From Hydrogenophaga sp. IBVHS1 (lineage in GTDB: Bacteria > Pseudomonadota > Gammaproteobacteria > Burkholderiales > Burkholderiaceae_C), in NCBI RefSeq assembly GCF_002127265.1, contig NZ_NFUU01000001.1, forward strand, positions 1,364,001 to 1,428,000: a DNA stretch of 64,000 nucleotides, in the 5' to 3' direction. Below, one piece after another: positions 18,555 through 26,375 of this stretch; positions within the stretch are counted from its first letter, which is position 1, and each line of letters starts with the position of its first letter. Both the position numbers and the translations under genes were made by a program. Under the pieces are notes generated by a model, which saw only the letters and a list, made by a program, of their open reading frames with translations, ran no database searches and was not told the DNA's origin.

Positions 18555-18779
18555 CTAAATGATGTGAGACATGAGGGTGTAGACGGCGGCATGCACGCCC
18601 GAGAAGATGCTGGCCTTGTGCTCCGCGCCTGGCAGCCAGAGCTGCCAATGCATGCCGACCAGCTGGCCCAGCAACGCAAGCGACAACAACAGCACGAAGC
18701 AGGGAGCAAAGATCAGCACGAACGACAACTTGTCGCCTCGGCTGGATGGCTTATGAGCCTCATAAGACATATCGTTCAT
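18555..18779 (-). CDS. Small membrane protein between pufB and pufA (PufQ-like?)
   Basis: A protein of 74 residues. The ATG at 18779 has AGGAAG eight bases upstream and is preferred over one at 18797. The layout is a polar N-terminus ([17 protein letters not shown]), a long hydrophobic helix ([25 protein letters not shown]), a short tryptophan-containing segment and an amphipathic end ([20 protein letters not shown]). It lacks the LH1 alpha or beta signatures. Size, position in the puf operon and single-helix plan resemble PufQ, a small protein that aids bacteriochlorophyll supply, but I am not certain. Its site between pufB and pufA is not the usual one. Confidence 0.7.
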   Translation of the reverse strand: MNDMSYEAHKPSSRGDKLSFVLIFAPCFVLLLSLALLGQLVGMHWQLWLPGAEHKASIFSGVHAAVYTLMSHII

Positions 18780-18812
18780 GGCAGTCTTCCTTTTCATGAC
18801 AATGGGTCGGAC

Positions 18813-18956
18813 CTAGAGCCAGGGCCGCCAGAACCACACCAGGATGTGGGCCACCACGGCGATGGCCGTGAACCCGATGAAACCCTGGATGTAGTACTGG
18901 TGGAACTCCTGAGCTTCCTCGTCCGTCAGGCCGGATATGGATGTCCGTTGTGACAT
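18813..18956 (-). CDS. pufB: Light-harvesting 1 beta subunit
   Basis: A protein of 47 residues. The sequence [18 protein letters not shown] and the helix ending [12 protein letters not shown] are diagnostic of LH1 beta; His37 binds bacteriochlorophyll and His19 is the second conserved histidine. AAGGAG stands before the ATG at 18956. It pairs with PufA to form the LH1 ring around the reaction centre. Confidence 0.98.
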   Translation of the reverse strand: MSQRTSISGLTDEEAQEFHQYYIQGFIGFTAIAVVAHILVWFWRPWL

Positions 18957-19096
18957 GTGATGCTCCTTCTTGGTAAGGCCTCGTGGCCTGCGATGCGCCC
19001 GACCCGCGCAACCTGGGCAGCCGTGGCGGAATGCCACAACGTGGGGGTGACCTGGCCCTTGGGCACAGATCGAATGGGTTTCAGAAAAGACGTCAT
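18926..19096 (-). CDS. Possible small ORF coupled to bchZ, overlapping pufB
   Basis: A 56-codon frame starts [15 protein letters not shown]. Its ATG overlaps the bchZ stop as ATGA, and GGGAGAG lies six bases upstream, so translation is plausible. The 3' end overlaps the pufB start by 31 bp in another frame. No membrane helix or known motif is seen. It occupies the place of pufQ in alphaproteobacterial clusters but does not resemble PufQ. It may be a leader, or only chance. Confidence 0.3.
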   Translation of the reverse strand: MTSFLKPIRSVPKGQVTPTLWHSATAAQVARVGRIAGHEALPRRSITCHNGHPYPA

Positions 19097-20574
19097 GCCG
19101 TCTCTCCCATGCCGAGCTCTTGTCCGGCGGTGTTCACGTGGCCTTCGGTCACGGCCGCATCGCCGTTTTCGCGGGCGCGGCGTTCGGCCTCGTCGCGCAG
19201 GCGCTTGGCCGCCGAGATCTGCACCAGCACCGGCTGGATGGAAACGAGTGCGTGCAGACGGGCCTGGGCCTGGTCGTTCCACGGGGTCGAGAGGCCAGCC
19301 ACTTCGCCGCGCGCGAGCGTGGGGTCGACCTTGTCCATGTCGGTGCCGAGCGGGAGGATGTGGAACAGCGCATCGAACAGCGCGTTGCACACCTCCTGAA
19401 TGAGGTAAGTGGCGCCGCTGTAGCCCATGAAAGGCGTGCCCGTGTGGCGGCGGATGATCGCGCCGGGGAAGGAAGCCGGAATGAAGGCCGCGCGCATCGG
19501 GCCGCTGGCACCGGCTTCGGCCAGGTACATGCGTTCGTTGAAGCTGCCGAAAAGGATCAGCGGTGTTTTGGTGCGCACCAGTTCGCGCACGGCGGCGTTG
19601 TCGGTCTTGGCGCCAGGGATGCGCGGCACCGCAAAGCGGCAGGGCAGACCCATTTCCGTTTCCAGGAAATGCTGCAAGCCGCGTGTGTAGGTTTCGTTCG
19701 CCACCACGGCGAAGCTCGCGGTGGCGAAGAAATCTTGAGTGACCGAGCGCCACAGGTCCCACACCGGTTTGATGGTGGTGTGCTTTTCGCGCTGGATGAA
19801 CGGCTCCGGGTCCAGGCCCAGCAACTCGCCCAGCTTGCGCAGGAATTTCGTGGTGCTGTGCAGGCCGATCGGTGCCTGCAGGTAGGGGCGGTCCAGCGCC
19901 TCGCAGAGCATGCGGCCGAACTCGCGGTACATGCAGATGTTCACGTCGGCCTCGACCAGACGCGAGACTTCGGACAGGTGGCTGCCGAGCGGGAACACCA
20001 GGTTGATCTCCGCGCCGATGCCCTGCACCAGGCGGCGGATCTCGGCCAGGTCGCTGGGGCTGTTGAAGGTGCCGTAGCAGGGGCCGATGATGTTCACGCG
20101 CGGCTTCTCGCCGGCGGGGCGCTCGCTGAAGGGTTTGCGCGCCGGCACCTTCTTCATGCCGTACTCGCTCCAGAGCCAGAACATCGCGCGGTTGGCGCAC
20201 TGCCACTGGTCTTCGTCGATGGTGCGCGGCAGGAAGCGCATGAGGTTGGTGCCCTCGGGCGTCACGCCGCCACCGATCATCTCGGCAATGGAACCGGTGA
20301 CCACCACGGCGGGCAGCTCAGGGTCGAGCACCGCGTGGGCGCGCTTCATGGAGCCCTCGGTGCCTTCGCGGCCAAGCTGTTCTTCGGCCAGGCCGGTCAC
20401 CACGATGGGCAACTCGTGCGGCGGCAGCGCGTCGGTGTAGTGCAGCACCGAAGTCACGGGCAGGTTCTCGCAACCCACCGGACCATCGATCACGACCTGC
20501 AGGCCCTTGATGGCGGTAAAGACATACACCGCCCCCCAGTATCCTCCTGCGCGATCGTGGTCGAGAACGAGCAT
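19093..20574 (-). CDS. bchZ: Chlorophyllide a reductase subunit Z
   Basis: A protein of 493 residues. Landmarks are the N-terminal [63 protein letters not shown] and [19 protein letters not shown]. These are nitrogenase-NifK-like features of BchZ, which with BchY forms the catalytic part of the enzyme reducing the B ring on the way to bacteriochlorophyll a. It follows bchY by 27 bp. Confidence 0.97.
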   Translation of the reverse strand: MLVLDHDRAGGYWGAVYVFTAIKGLQVVIDGPVGCENLPVTSVLHYTDALPPHELPIVVTGLAEEQLGREGTEGSMKRAHAVLDPELPAVVVTGSIAEMIGGGVTPEGTNLMRFLPRTIDEDQWQCANRAMFWLWSEYGMKKVPARKPFSERPAGEKPRVNIIGPCYGTFNSPSDLAEIRRLVQGIGAEINLVFPLGSHLSEVSRLVEADVNICMYREFGRMLCEALDRPYLQAPIGLHSTTKFLRKLGELLGLDPEPFIQREKHTTIKPVWDLWRSVTQDFFATASFAVVANETYTRGLQHFLETEMGLPCRFAVPRIPGAKTDNAAVRELVRTKTPLILFGSFNERMYLAEAGASGPMRAAFIPASFPGAIIRRHTGTPFMGYSGATYLIQEVCNALFDALFHILPLGTDMDKVDPTLARGEVAGLSTPWNDQAQARLHALVSIQPVLVQISAAKRLRDEAERRARENGDAAVTEGHVNTAGQELGMGETA

Positions 20575-20601
20575 GTCAGGCCTGCGCTTTCGTTGTGGTG
20601 C

Positions 20602-22146
20602 TCATGACATCTCCTCGGCTTTGCGCTTCTTGGCCTGCTTCTCGTTCTGGCGCCGGTTCTCCTTGCGGAAATCCGGGAACGGGCGGGGCACTTCTTCCCA
20701 CACGCCGGCTTCGTCGCCCTGGCCCACGCCGCCGAAGAAGGCCTTCATGTCGTCGAAGCGCGCCTTGTTGCCCATGGCGGCGTTCACCACCTGGATCAGC
20801 GAGCCCGCACCGGCCACGCCCATGAGGGGACGGGCCGAAATAAGGTTGGTGAAATAGAGCGAAGGCACGCAGGCTTCCTTGGCGGCCTGCACCACCGGCG
20901 TGGTGCCAATGGCCAGCTGCGGCTGGTATTCGTGCAGCGCGTCGAGATCGTTCTCCAGCGAGGCACGGAACTGCACCTGCACGCCTTTGGACTTCAACCA
21001 CTCGGCGTCGTGCCTGTTCCAGGGTGTGGCCGGGCAGGCCGAGCCCACGTAGCGCAGGTCGGCGCCGCATTCCACCAGCAGGCGACCCACCAGCAGCTCG
21101 GAACCTTCGTAGCCGCTCAGGGTGATGCGGCCGTTGATCTTCTGTTGCGACAGCACGCCGCGAATCGCACCGAGCGACTGGTTGCGAGCGGCATCGACCA
21201 GCGCCGGCGATACACCCATGGCCTGGCCCACCGCCCCGAGCCAGTCGTGCGTGCCGTCCACGCCCACGGGCGCGGAGCCGACGATGGGCCGGCCAGCGGC
21301 TTCGAACTCGCGAATGCTGGCGGTATAGAACGGGTGGATGGCGGCCACGGCGGCGCCGTCGAGCGCGGCGTACAGCTCGCGCCATTCGCGCGTGGGTGCC
21401 ACGGTACCCACCGCAATTCCCATGGGCGCAATCATCTGCGCGATGCCCATGGGGTCGGCCGGGAACATTTCGCCCAGCAGCGTGAGCGTGGGCAGCGCCT
21501 GGCGGCCCTGGCGCGGTGCGGCCACCGGGCCGGCCATGATTTCGTCGCGGGCGTAGCGCAGCATGGCGCCGGTCAGCACGTCCTTGGCTTCGGCATGGGT
21601 CGGCACGCCGAAGCCGGGCACGTCGATGCCGATGATGCGCACGCCGTTGATGGCCTTGGGCAGGATCTGCAGCGGCACGCCGCTGGCGGTGGGCACACAC
21701 AGGTTGATGATGACGATGGCGTCGAGCTTGGCGGGATCGGCCTGGGCGTGCACCGCCTCGCGTATGTCTTCAAACAGCTTGCCGGTGACCAGCGATTCGC
21801 TGTTGAACGGCACATAACCCACGCTGCGGCGCGCGCCGTAGAAGTGGCTGGTGAAGGTGAGGCCGTACACGCAGCAGGCCGAGCCGCTGAGGATGGTGGC
21901 GGTGCGGCGCATGCGCAGGCCCACGCGCAGCGAGCCGAAGGCCGGGCACATGCTCTGCGGCTGGTCGTGCGGGCCGGCGTTCTCGCGCTTGGGGTAGTCC
22001 TTGGCGTACTGCGCCAGCACCTCGCTCTTGCCGGCCGATTTCGCGGCGGCGAGCAGCGTTTCACCGCCCGCGTGGCAGCCCATGCCATCGCCCTCGATGG
22101 CGGTGGTGGCCTTCAAGGGGACGATGGGGATGACGGGCTGGCTCAT
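20602..22146 (-). CDS. bchY: Chlorophyllide a reductase subunit Y
   Basis: A protein of 514 residues related to NifD. Conserved cysteine regions are SMCPAFGSLRVGLRMRRTATILSGSACCVYGLTF in the N-terminal third; INLCVPTASGVPLQILPK and GIDVPGFGVPTHAEAKD follow. It forms the catalytic heterotetramer with BchZ and receives electrons from BchX. The C-terminus is highly basic (KENRRQNEKQAKKRKAEEMS). The start is 5 bp after the bchX stop. Confidence 0.97.
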   Translation of the reverse strand: MSQPVIPIVPLKATTAIEGDGMGCHAGGETLLAAAKSAGKSEVLAQYAKDYPKRENAGPHDQPQSMCPAFGSLRVGLRMRRTATILSGSACCVYGLTFTSHFYGARRSVGYVPFNSESLVTGKLFEDIREAVHAQADPAKLDAIVIINLCVPTASGVPLQILPKAINGVRIIGIDVPGFGVPTHAEAKDVLTGAMLRYARDEIMAGPVAAPRQGRQALPTLTLLGEMFPADPMGIAQMIAPMGIAVGTVAPTREWRELYAALDGAAVAAIHPFYTASIREFEAAGRPIVGSAPVGVDGTHDWLGAVGQAMGVSPALVDAARNQSLGAIRGVLSQQKINGRITLSGYEGSELLVGRLLVECGADLRYVGSACPATPWNRHDAEWLKSKGVQVQFRASLENDLDALHEYQPQLAIGTTPVVQAAKEACVPSLYFTNLISARPLMGVAGAGSLIQVVNAAMGNKARFDDMKAFFGGVGQGDEAGVWEEVPRPFPDFRKENRRQNEKQAKKRKAEEMS

Positions 22147-22151
22147 GGCGT

Positions 22152-23159
22152 TCAGACTTCGTCGTAAACCACTTCAAGCGTGGGCTTGACGGTTTCGGAC
22201 TTGCCGCACATGTCGAACACCGTGGCCGGTTCCAGCACCACATCGCGTCCCACCGAGGCGGCGGAGAAAAGGCCGAGCAGGCCGTCTTGAGACATGGGTT
22301 TTGGCCGCATGGGCGTGGAGGTCCCCACGTTCTCGGCCAGCTCGGCAAACAGGGGGCCCCACACCGATTCCGGGCGGCCAATGATTTCGTAGCTCGCGCT
22401 CTTGCGGCGGATGTCGTCGTCGGCCGGAATCACCGACAGCACCGGGATGCCGACCTGTTCGGCAAACGCCATCGCCTCGCCAGTGCCGTCGTCGCGGTTG
22501 ATCACCATGCCGGCCACACCGACGTTGCCGCCGAGCTTGCGGAAGTACTCCACGGCGCTGCACACGTTGTTGGCCACGTAGAGCGACTGCAGGTCGTTCG
22601 AGGCCACCACGATGACCTTCTGGCACATGTCGCGGGCGATCGGCAGTCCGAAGCCGCCGCACACCACGTCGCCCAGGAAGTCGAGCAGCACGTAGTCGAA
22701 ACCCCATTCGTGGAAGCCCAGCTTCTCCAGCAGCTCGAAGCCGTGGATGATGCCGCGCCCGCCGCAGCCGCGACCCACTTCGGGGCCGCCCAGCTCCATG
22801 GCGTAGACGCCGTCGCGCTTGAAGCACACGTCGCCGATCTGCACCGCTTCGCCGGCCAGCTTTTTCTTCGACGAGGTTTCGATGATGGTGGGGCAGGCCC
22901 GGCCGCCGAACAGCAGGCTGGTGGTGTCGCTCTTGGGATCGCAGCCGATCAGCAGCACCTTCTTGCCCTGCTGCGCCATCATGTAAGAAAGGTTGGCGAG
23001 CGTGAAGCTCTTGCCGATGCCGCCCTTGCCGTAGATCGCGATGATCTGCGTTTCCTTCTTCACCTCGCCGGTGTGCACCGGTTCGGGCTCGATGGCGGCT
23101 TCCTCGCGCAGGGCTTCCATGAAGCGAGCGGGTTGCACGTTGACAGGCAGTGAATTCAT
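22152..23159 (-). CDS. bchX: Chlorophyllide a reductase iron protein BchX
   Basis: A protein of 335 residues, NifH-like. The P-loop YGKGGIGKS is at residues 43-51; the cysteines that bridge the [4Fe-4S] cluster are visible in GCGGRGIIHGF and DVVCGGFGLPIA. It delivers electrons to BchYZ with ATP hydrolysis. The ATG overlaps the bchC stop as TGATG. The open frame continues upstream of 23159, but without family similarity. Confidence 0.97.
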   Translation of the reverse strand: MNSLPVNVQPARFMEALREEAAIEPEPVHTGEVKKETQIIAIYGKGGIGKSFTLANLSYMMAQQGKKVLLIGCDPKSDTTSLLFGGRACPTIIETSSKKKLAGEAVQIGDVCFKRDGVYAMELGGPEVGRGCGGRGIIHGFELLEKLGFHEWGFDYVLLDFLGDVVCGGFGLPIARDMCQKVIVVASNDLQSLYVANNVCSAVEYFRKLGGNVGVAGMVINRDDGTGEAMAFAEQVGIPVLSVIPADDDIRRKSASYEIIGRPESVWGPLFAELAENVGTSTPMRPKPMSQDGLLGLFSAASVGRDVVLEPATVFDMCGKSETVKPTLEVVYDEV

Positions 23160-24106
23160 CAGTGTCTCCAGTCCAGGACCATCTTCAAACATTGCGGGTC
23201 GCCGAAGGCGGTCGCATAGGCGGCGCTGGCATGCGCAGGCGTATCGGTGTGGGTGAGCAGGCCTTCGAGCGAGAGGCGGCCGGTCTGCACCAGTTCGGTC
23301 ACGGCGAGCAGGTCGGCCCGCTTCCATTCGGCGGCCACGCGGATCTGCGCTTCGCGCATGAAGGCCGGTGCGTACGCGAAGGAAATGTTCTGCTTGTAGA
23401 AGCCGGCCAGCACCACCTCGCCGCCCTTGTCCAGGCGCGGAATCACGCGGTGCAGGATGTCGGCGTCGCCGCTCACGTCGTAGATCGCGCGGTAGTTCTT
23501 GCGGTCGTCTTCGTCGGGGTGCACCACGCTGTAGCCCTCGGCGCCTTCGTGGCGCTGTGCCTGCGTTTCCCACACCACCGGGGCGGCTGCGCCCGCAGCC
23601 ACCGTAAGGCGCGCCAGCAGGCGGCCCATCACGCCGTGGCCCACGATCAGGTCGGGCGGGGTATCGGGGGCGCGAGTGCCGCCGTAGCTCACCGTGTGGT
23701 ACGCGGTGGCGGCCAGGGCCAGCAGCACCATATCGGCGGTGGGGGCAGCGTCCAGGCGCACTGCGCGGCTGGCCTGCACCACGAGCCGCGAGCCGGCGCC
23801 GCCGAAGAGGTTGTGCACGCCTTCAAAGCTGTAGGAGCCGGGCACGAACACGTGGTCGCCCACGGCCAGGCCGCATTCGCCCTGGGTGCGCACCACGCGG
23901 CCCACCGTTTCATAACCGGGGACCAGCGGGTAGCCCATGCCGGGGAAGGGCGGCATGCTGCCGTCCCACAGCAAGCGCTCGGTGCCGGTGCTGATGCCGC
24001 TGTACGAAACTTCCACTTCCACGTCACCGTCCGCAAGGCTGCGAAGATCCAGCGAACGCACCGACAGGTTGCATGGACTCTGGAAAACGATGGCGTCGGC
24101 TGTCAT
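23159..24106 (-). CDS. bchC: Bacteriochlorophyllide a dehydrogenase BchC
   Basis: A protein of 315 residues of the medium-chain dehydrogenase fold. N-terminal SYSGISTGTERLLWDGSMPPFPGMGYPLVPGYETVG and the cofactor-site stretch LIVGHGVMGRLLARL are typical of BchC. It oxidises the 3-hydroxyethyl group during bacteriochlorophyll a synthesis. No ribosome site precedes the ATG; a predicted promoter ends so close upstream that its transcript would start at or next to the ATG. Confidence 0.95.
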   Translation of the reverse strand: MTADAIVFQSPCNLSVRSLDLRSLADGDVEVEVSYSGISTGTERLLWDGSMPPFPGMGYPLVPGYETVGRVVRTQGECGLAVGDHVFVPGSYSFEGVHNLFGGAGSRLVVQASRAVRLDAAPTADMVLLALAATAYHTVSYGGTRAPDTPPDLIVGHGVMGRLLARLTVAAGAAAPVVWETQAQRHEGAEGYSVVHPDEDDRKNYRAIYDVSGDADILHRVIPRLDKGGEVVLAGFYKQNISFAYAPAFMREAQIRVAAEWKRADLLAVTELVQTGRLSLEGLLTHTDTPAHASAAYATAFGDPQCLKMVLDWRH

Positions 24107-24110
24107 GTGA

Positions 24111-24142
24111 TGTATTTAATGAGTGACAGTTCAAAGTGTCAA
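24111..24142 (-). promoter_or_regulatory. bchC promoter with PpsR/CrtJ-type operator
   Basis: On the minus strand TTGACA (24137-24142) and TTAAAT (24114-24119) are separated by 17 bases. The operator TGT-N12-ACA spans 24111-24128 and covers the -10 box. A second, imperfect copy (TGTCAATCTGAATTGACG) begins at 24137. PpsR/CrtJ repressors bind pairs of such sites at bchC in Rhodobacter. The gap between crtF and bchC is only 32 bp, so the promoter partly overlaps the crtF 3' end. Confidence 0.7.
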
Positions 24143-25335
24143 TCTGAATTGACGCTATCAGCGTCAATTGCGGGTAAACACCTAGCCTTGCGTGCGAGCA
24201 GCAGCTGGGCATGGAGCGGCTGGCGGTTGGGCACGCGTTCGATGTGCGAGAAGCCGGCTTCCCGCATCAGCACCATCAGCTGCTCCGGCGTGCGCAGCCG
24301 GCCGGCGCCCATGGCGAGCAGATAGAAGTGGAAATACGGGTCGCTCGGCTGTGGCGTGCCGCCGGCTTCGGCCATGGGCTCGGCCAGCAGCAGGGCGCCG
24401 CCCAGGGGCAGGGCCTCGAAGATGGCGCGCAGCAGCTTCAGCACCGTGGCATCGGCGTGGTCGTGCGCCACGCGCACCAGGGTGACGAGATCGGCGCCTC
24501 GCGGCAGCGGGTCTTGCGTGAAGCTGCCGCCGTGGGTGGTGATGCGGTTGGCCAGGCCCAGGCGTTGAATGTGGTCCTGCGCCAGCGCGGCCACGGGCGG
24601 CAGATCAAACAGCTGCAATTGCAGGGCGGGGTGGGCCTGGGCCAGCGCGCTCACCCAGCCGCCCATGCCGCCCCCCACGTCGAGCACCACGCGGTGTTCC
24701 TGAAACGCGTAGGCCGCCAGCAACTCGTCGATGACGAAGCGCTGCGAACTCGCCATCAGCGCCGAGTAGCGCGCGCATTGCTCCTGTGGCGCGGGCAGGC
24801 CGCCTTCTTCGGTGTAGGGCCAGTAGCGGTGCATGCGCGCCTGCGCGGGGTCGCGCAGCAGCGCCAGCGGGTCGCGCAGGTCGTCGAACAGCACGGCGTT
24901 GTGTTCGATCATGTCCCGGATGCCGGCGTGCGCCAGCACCGGCGCGCCCAGACTGCCCAGGCCATAGCGCGCCTCGCCCCGGCGTTCCAGCAGGCGCAGC
25001 GCCACGGCGGAATCCAGCAGGCGCTGGAGCGATGCGGCCGGGGTCCGCGTGAGGCGCGCGAGTTCGTCGAGGGTGCACGGCGCTGCAAGCACATGCTCCA
25101 GCACCCGCAGCCGCACGCAGCCCAGCAGCACCTGCGTGTGCACGAAGCCGGCCATGAGTTCGAACAGCTGCGCCGAGCGCCGGCGCACCAGCCAGCGTGT
25201 GAGCGGGCTGGCACTGGCCCAGCGATTCAGTGCGGGGCTGGTCATCCAGCGGTCGGCGCGCGCGGCGAGTCGGTCGCGCCAGGATGGCGGTGGCTCGCCG
25301 GAGAGCGGTGGTTCGGTGGCGCGCAGTGTGGTCAT
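24139..25335 (-). CDS. crtF: Hydroxyneurosporene O-methyltransferase CrtF
   Basis: A protein of 398 residues. An N-terminal winged-helix dimerisation domain is followed by the class I SAM-binding motif VVLDVGGGMGGW near residue 220 and LVRVAHDHADATVLKLLRAI. CrtF methylates the 1-hydroxyl group of acyclic carotenoids, a step toward spheroidene. It starts three bases after the crtE stop, so the pair is coupled. Confidence 0.93.
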   Translation of the reverse strand: MTTLRATEPPLSGEPPPSWRDRLAARADRWMTSPALNRWASASPLTRWLVRRRSAQLFELMAGFVHTQVLLGCVRLRVLEHVLAAPCTLDELARLTRTPAASLQRLLDSAVALRLLERRGEARYGLGSLGAPVLAHAGIRDMIEHNAVLFDDLRDPLALLRDPAQARMHRYWPYTEEGGLPAPQEQCARYSALMASSQRFVIDELLAAYAFQEHRVVLDVGGGMGGWVSALAQAHPALQLQLFDLPPVAALAQDHIQRLGLANRITTHGGSFTQDPLPRGADLVTLVRVAHDHADATVLKLLRAIFEALPLGGALLLAEPMAEAGGTPQPSDPYFHFYLLAMGAGRLRTPEQLMVLMREAGFSHIERVPNRQPLHAQLLLARKARCLPAIDADSVNSD

Positions 25336-25338
25336 GGC

Positions 25339-26241
25339 TCAGAGGCTCGCCAGCGTCATGACGTGGTGTTCGCGCTCGATGCGATCACAGGTACTTTGCG
25401 GAATCAGCCGCTCGGATTCCTGCAGCACCAGGTGGCGCATGGCGCCGCGGCTCGGGCACTCGGGCAGTGAATCCACAGCGGATTTCATGAGGCCGCGGAA
25501 ATGGTCGATGGCGCCGAGCAGGCCCAGATCGGCTGCGGCGCTGGGGCGCCCGTGGTGCGCGTCCTGGCCGCAGGGTTTGCCGAGCTGATCGGCCTGCAGC
25601 ATCACGTCGCGAATGTCGTCGGCCACCTGGTAGGCCTCGCCCAGGCATTCGCCCAGGGCGCGCCAGCCGGCCGGGTCGGCACCGGCGGCCTGTGCGCCGG
25701 CGCAGGTGGAGGCCACAAAAAGCGCGCCGGTCTTGGCGCGCTGGTACTGGCCCAGGTCCACACGGCTTTCGCATTCCCAGGCCTGCCCGGCCACGATGCC
25801 GTCGGGTGCACCGGTGCCATCGCACACGGTCTGCAGCAGGCCCGCCAACCGCATGGGGTGCTTCACGCCGGCTCGGGCGAGTGCCTGGTAGGCCATCACG
25901 ATCAGCGCGTCGCCCGTGAGCAGCGCGAGCGGTTCGCCGTACACCTTGTGCACGGTGGGCTGGCCGCGCCGGGTGTCGGCGTCGTCGAAGCAGGGCATGT
26001 CGTCGTGTACCAGCGAGGCGCAGTGCAGCAGCTCGATGGCCACGGCGGCCGCGTCGGTGAGTTCGGGTGCGTCTTCACCGCAGGCTCGCGCCACAGCGAG
26101 GCAGAGCTGGGGGCGGATCCGGGCACCGCCGGGAAACACCGCGTGCCGCATGGCGGCCATCAACCGGGGTGGGGAGCTGGGGCTGCAAGCCTGAGTCAGT
26201 TGCCTGTCTAGTGCTTGCTGGATGCGTGACATCATGTCCAT
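25339..26241 (-). CDS. crtE: Geranylgeranyl diphosphate synthase CrtE
   Basis: About 300 residues, depending on start. The two aspartate-rich motifs of trans-prenyltransferases are LVHDDMPCFDDADTRRG and YQVADDIRD, with GGARIRPQL near the N-terminus. It makes C20 precursor for carotenoids and the pigment tail. Three ATGs compete: 26274, 26241 and 26235. The first would put the start codon inside a PpsR-type operator; GAGGGG lies just before the last two, so those are preferred. Confidence 0.93.
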   Translation of the reverse strand: MDMMSRIQQALDRQLTQACSPSSPPRLMAAMRHAVFPGGARIRPQLCLAVARACGEDAPELTDAAAVAIELLHCASLVHDDMPCFDDADTRRGQPTVHKVYGEPLALLTGDALIVMAYQALARAGVKHPMRLAGLLQTVCDGTGAPDGIVAGQAWECESRVDLGQYQRAKTGALFVASTCAGAQAAGADPAGWRALGECLGEAYQVADDIRDVMLQADQLGKPCGQDAHHGRPSAAADLGLLGAIDHFRGLMKSAVDSLPECPSRGAMRHLVLQESERLIPQSTCDRIEREHHVMTLASL

Positions 26242-26265
26242 GGGCCCCTCGTCCGAGTGACTTGG

Positions 26266-26323
26266 TGTCATCAAGATGTGACATCAAGTAGTGTCAATCT
26301 AACATGACACTTCAACATGTCAA
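26266..26323 (-). promoter_or_regulatory. crtE promoter region with two PpsR/CrtJ-type operators
   Basis: Two perfect TGTCA-N8-TGACA palindromes occur at 26266-26283 and 26292-26309, eight bases apart. On the minus strand TTGACA (26318-26323) and TAGATT (26296-26301) form a possible sigma70 promoter with a 16-base spacer; the upper operator covers its -10 box. Paired sites of this kind are the normal target of PpsR/CrtJ. Confidence 0.75.
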
Positions 26324-26329
26324 AGGCTA

Positions 26330-26352
26330 TTTGGTTGTGCACTGCAACCAAA
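26330..26352. terminator. Stem-loop between bciB and crtE
   Basis: A perfect 8-bp stem, TTTGGTTG (26330-26337) with CAACCAAA (26345-26352), encloses a 7-base loop just past the bciB stop. No good T-tract follows on the minus strand, so it may be a weak terminator or an mRNA-end hairpin. Confidence 0.45.
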
Positions 26353-26375
26353 ACCCGCGCAGAAGGGAACGCAGG

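Noticed and set aside
18555..18797. Calling the ORF next to pufA the LH1 beta gene
   Set aside because: The true LH1 beta sequence ([11 protein letters not shown] ... FWRPWL) is found at 18813-18956.
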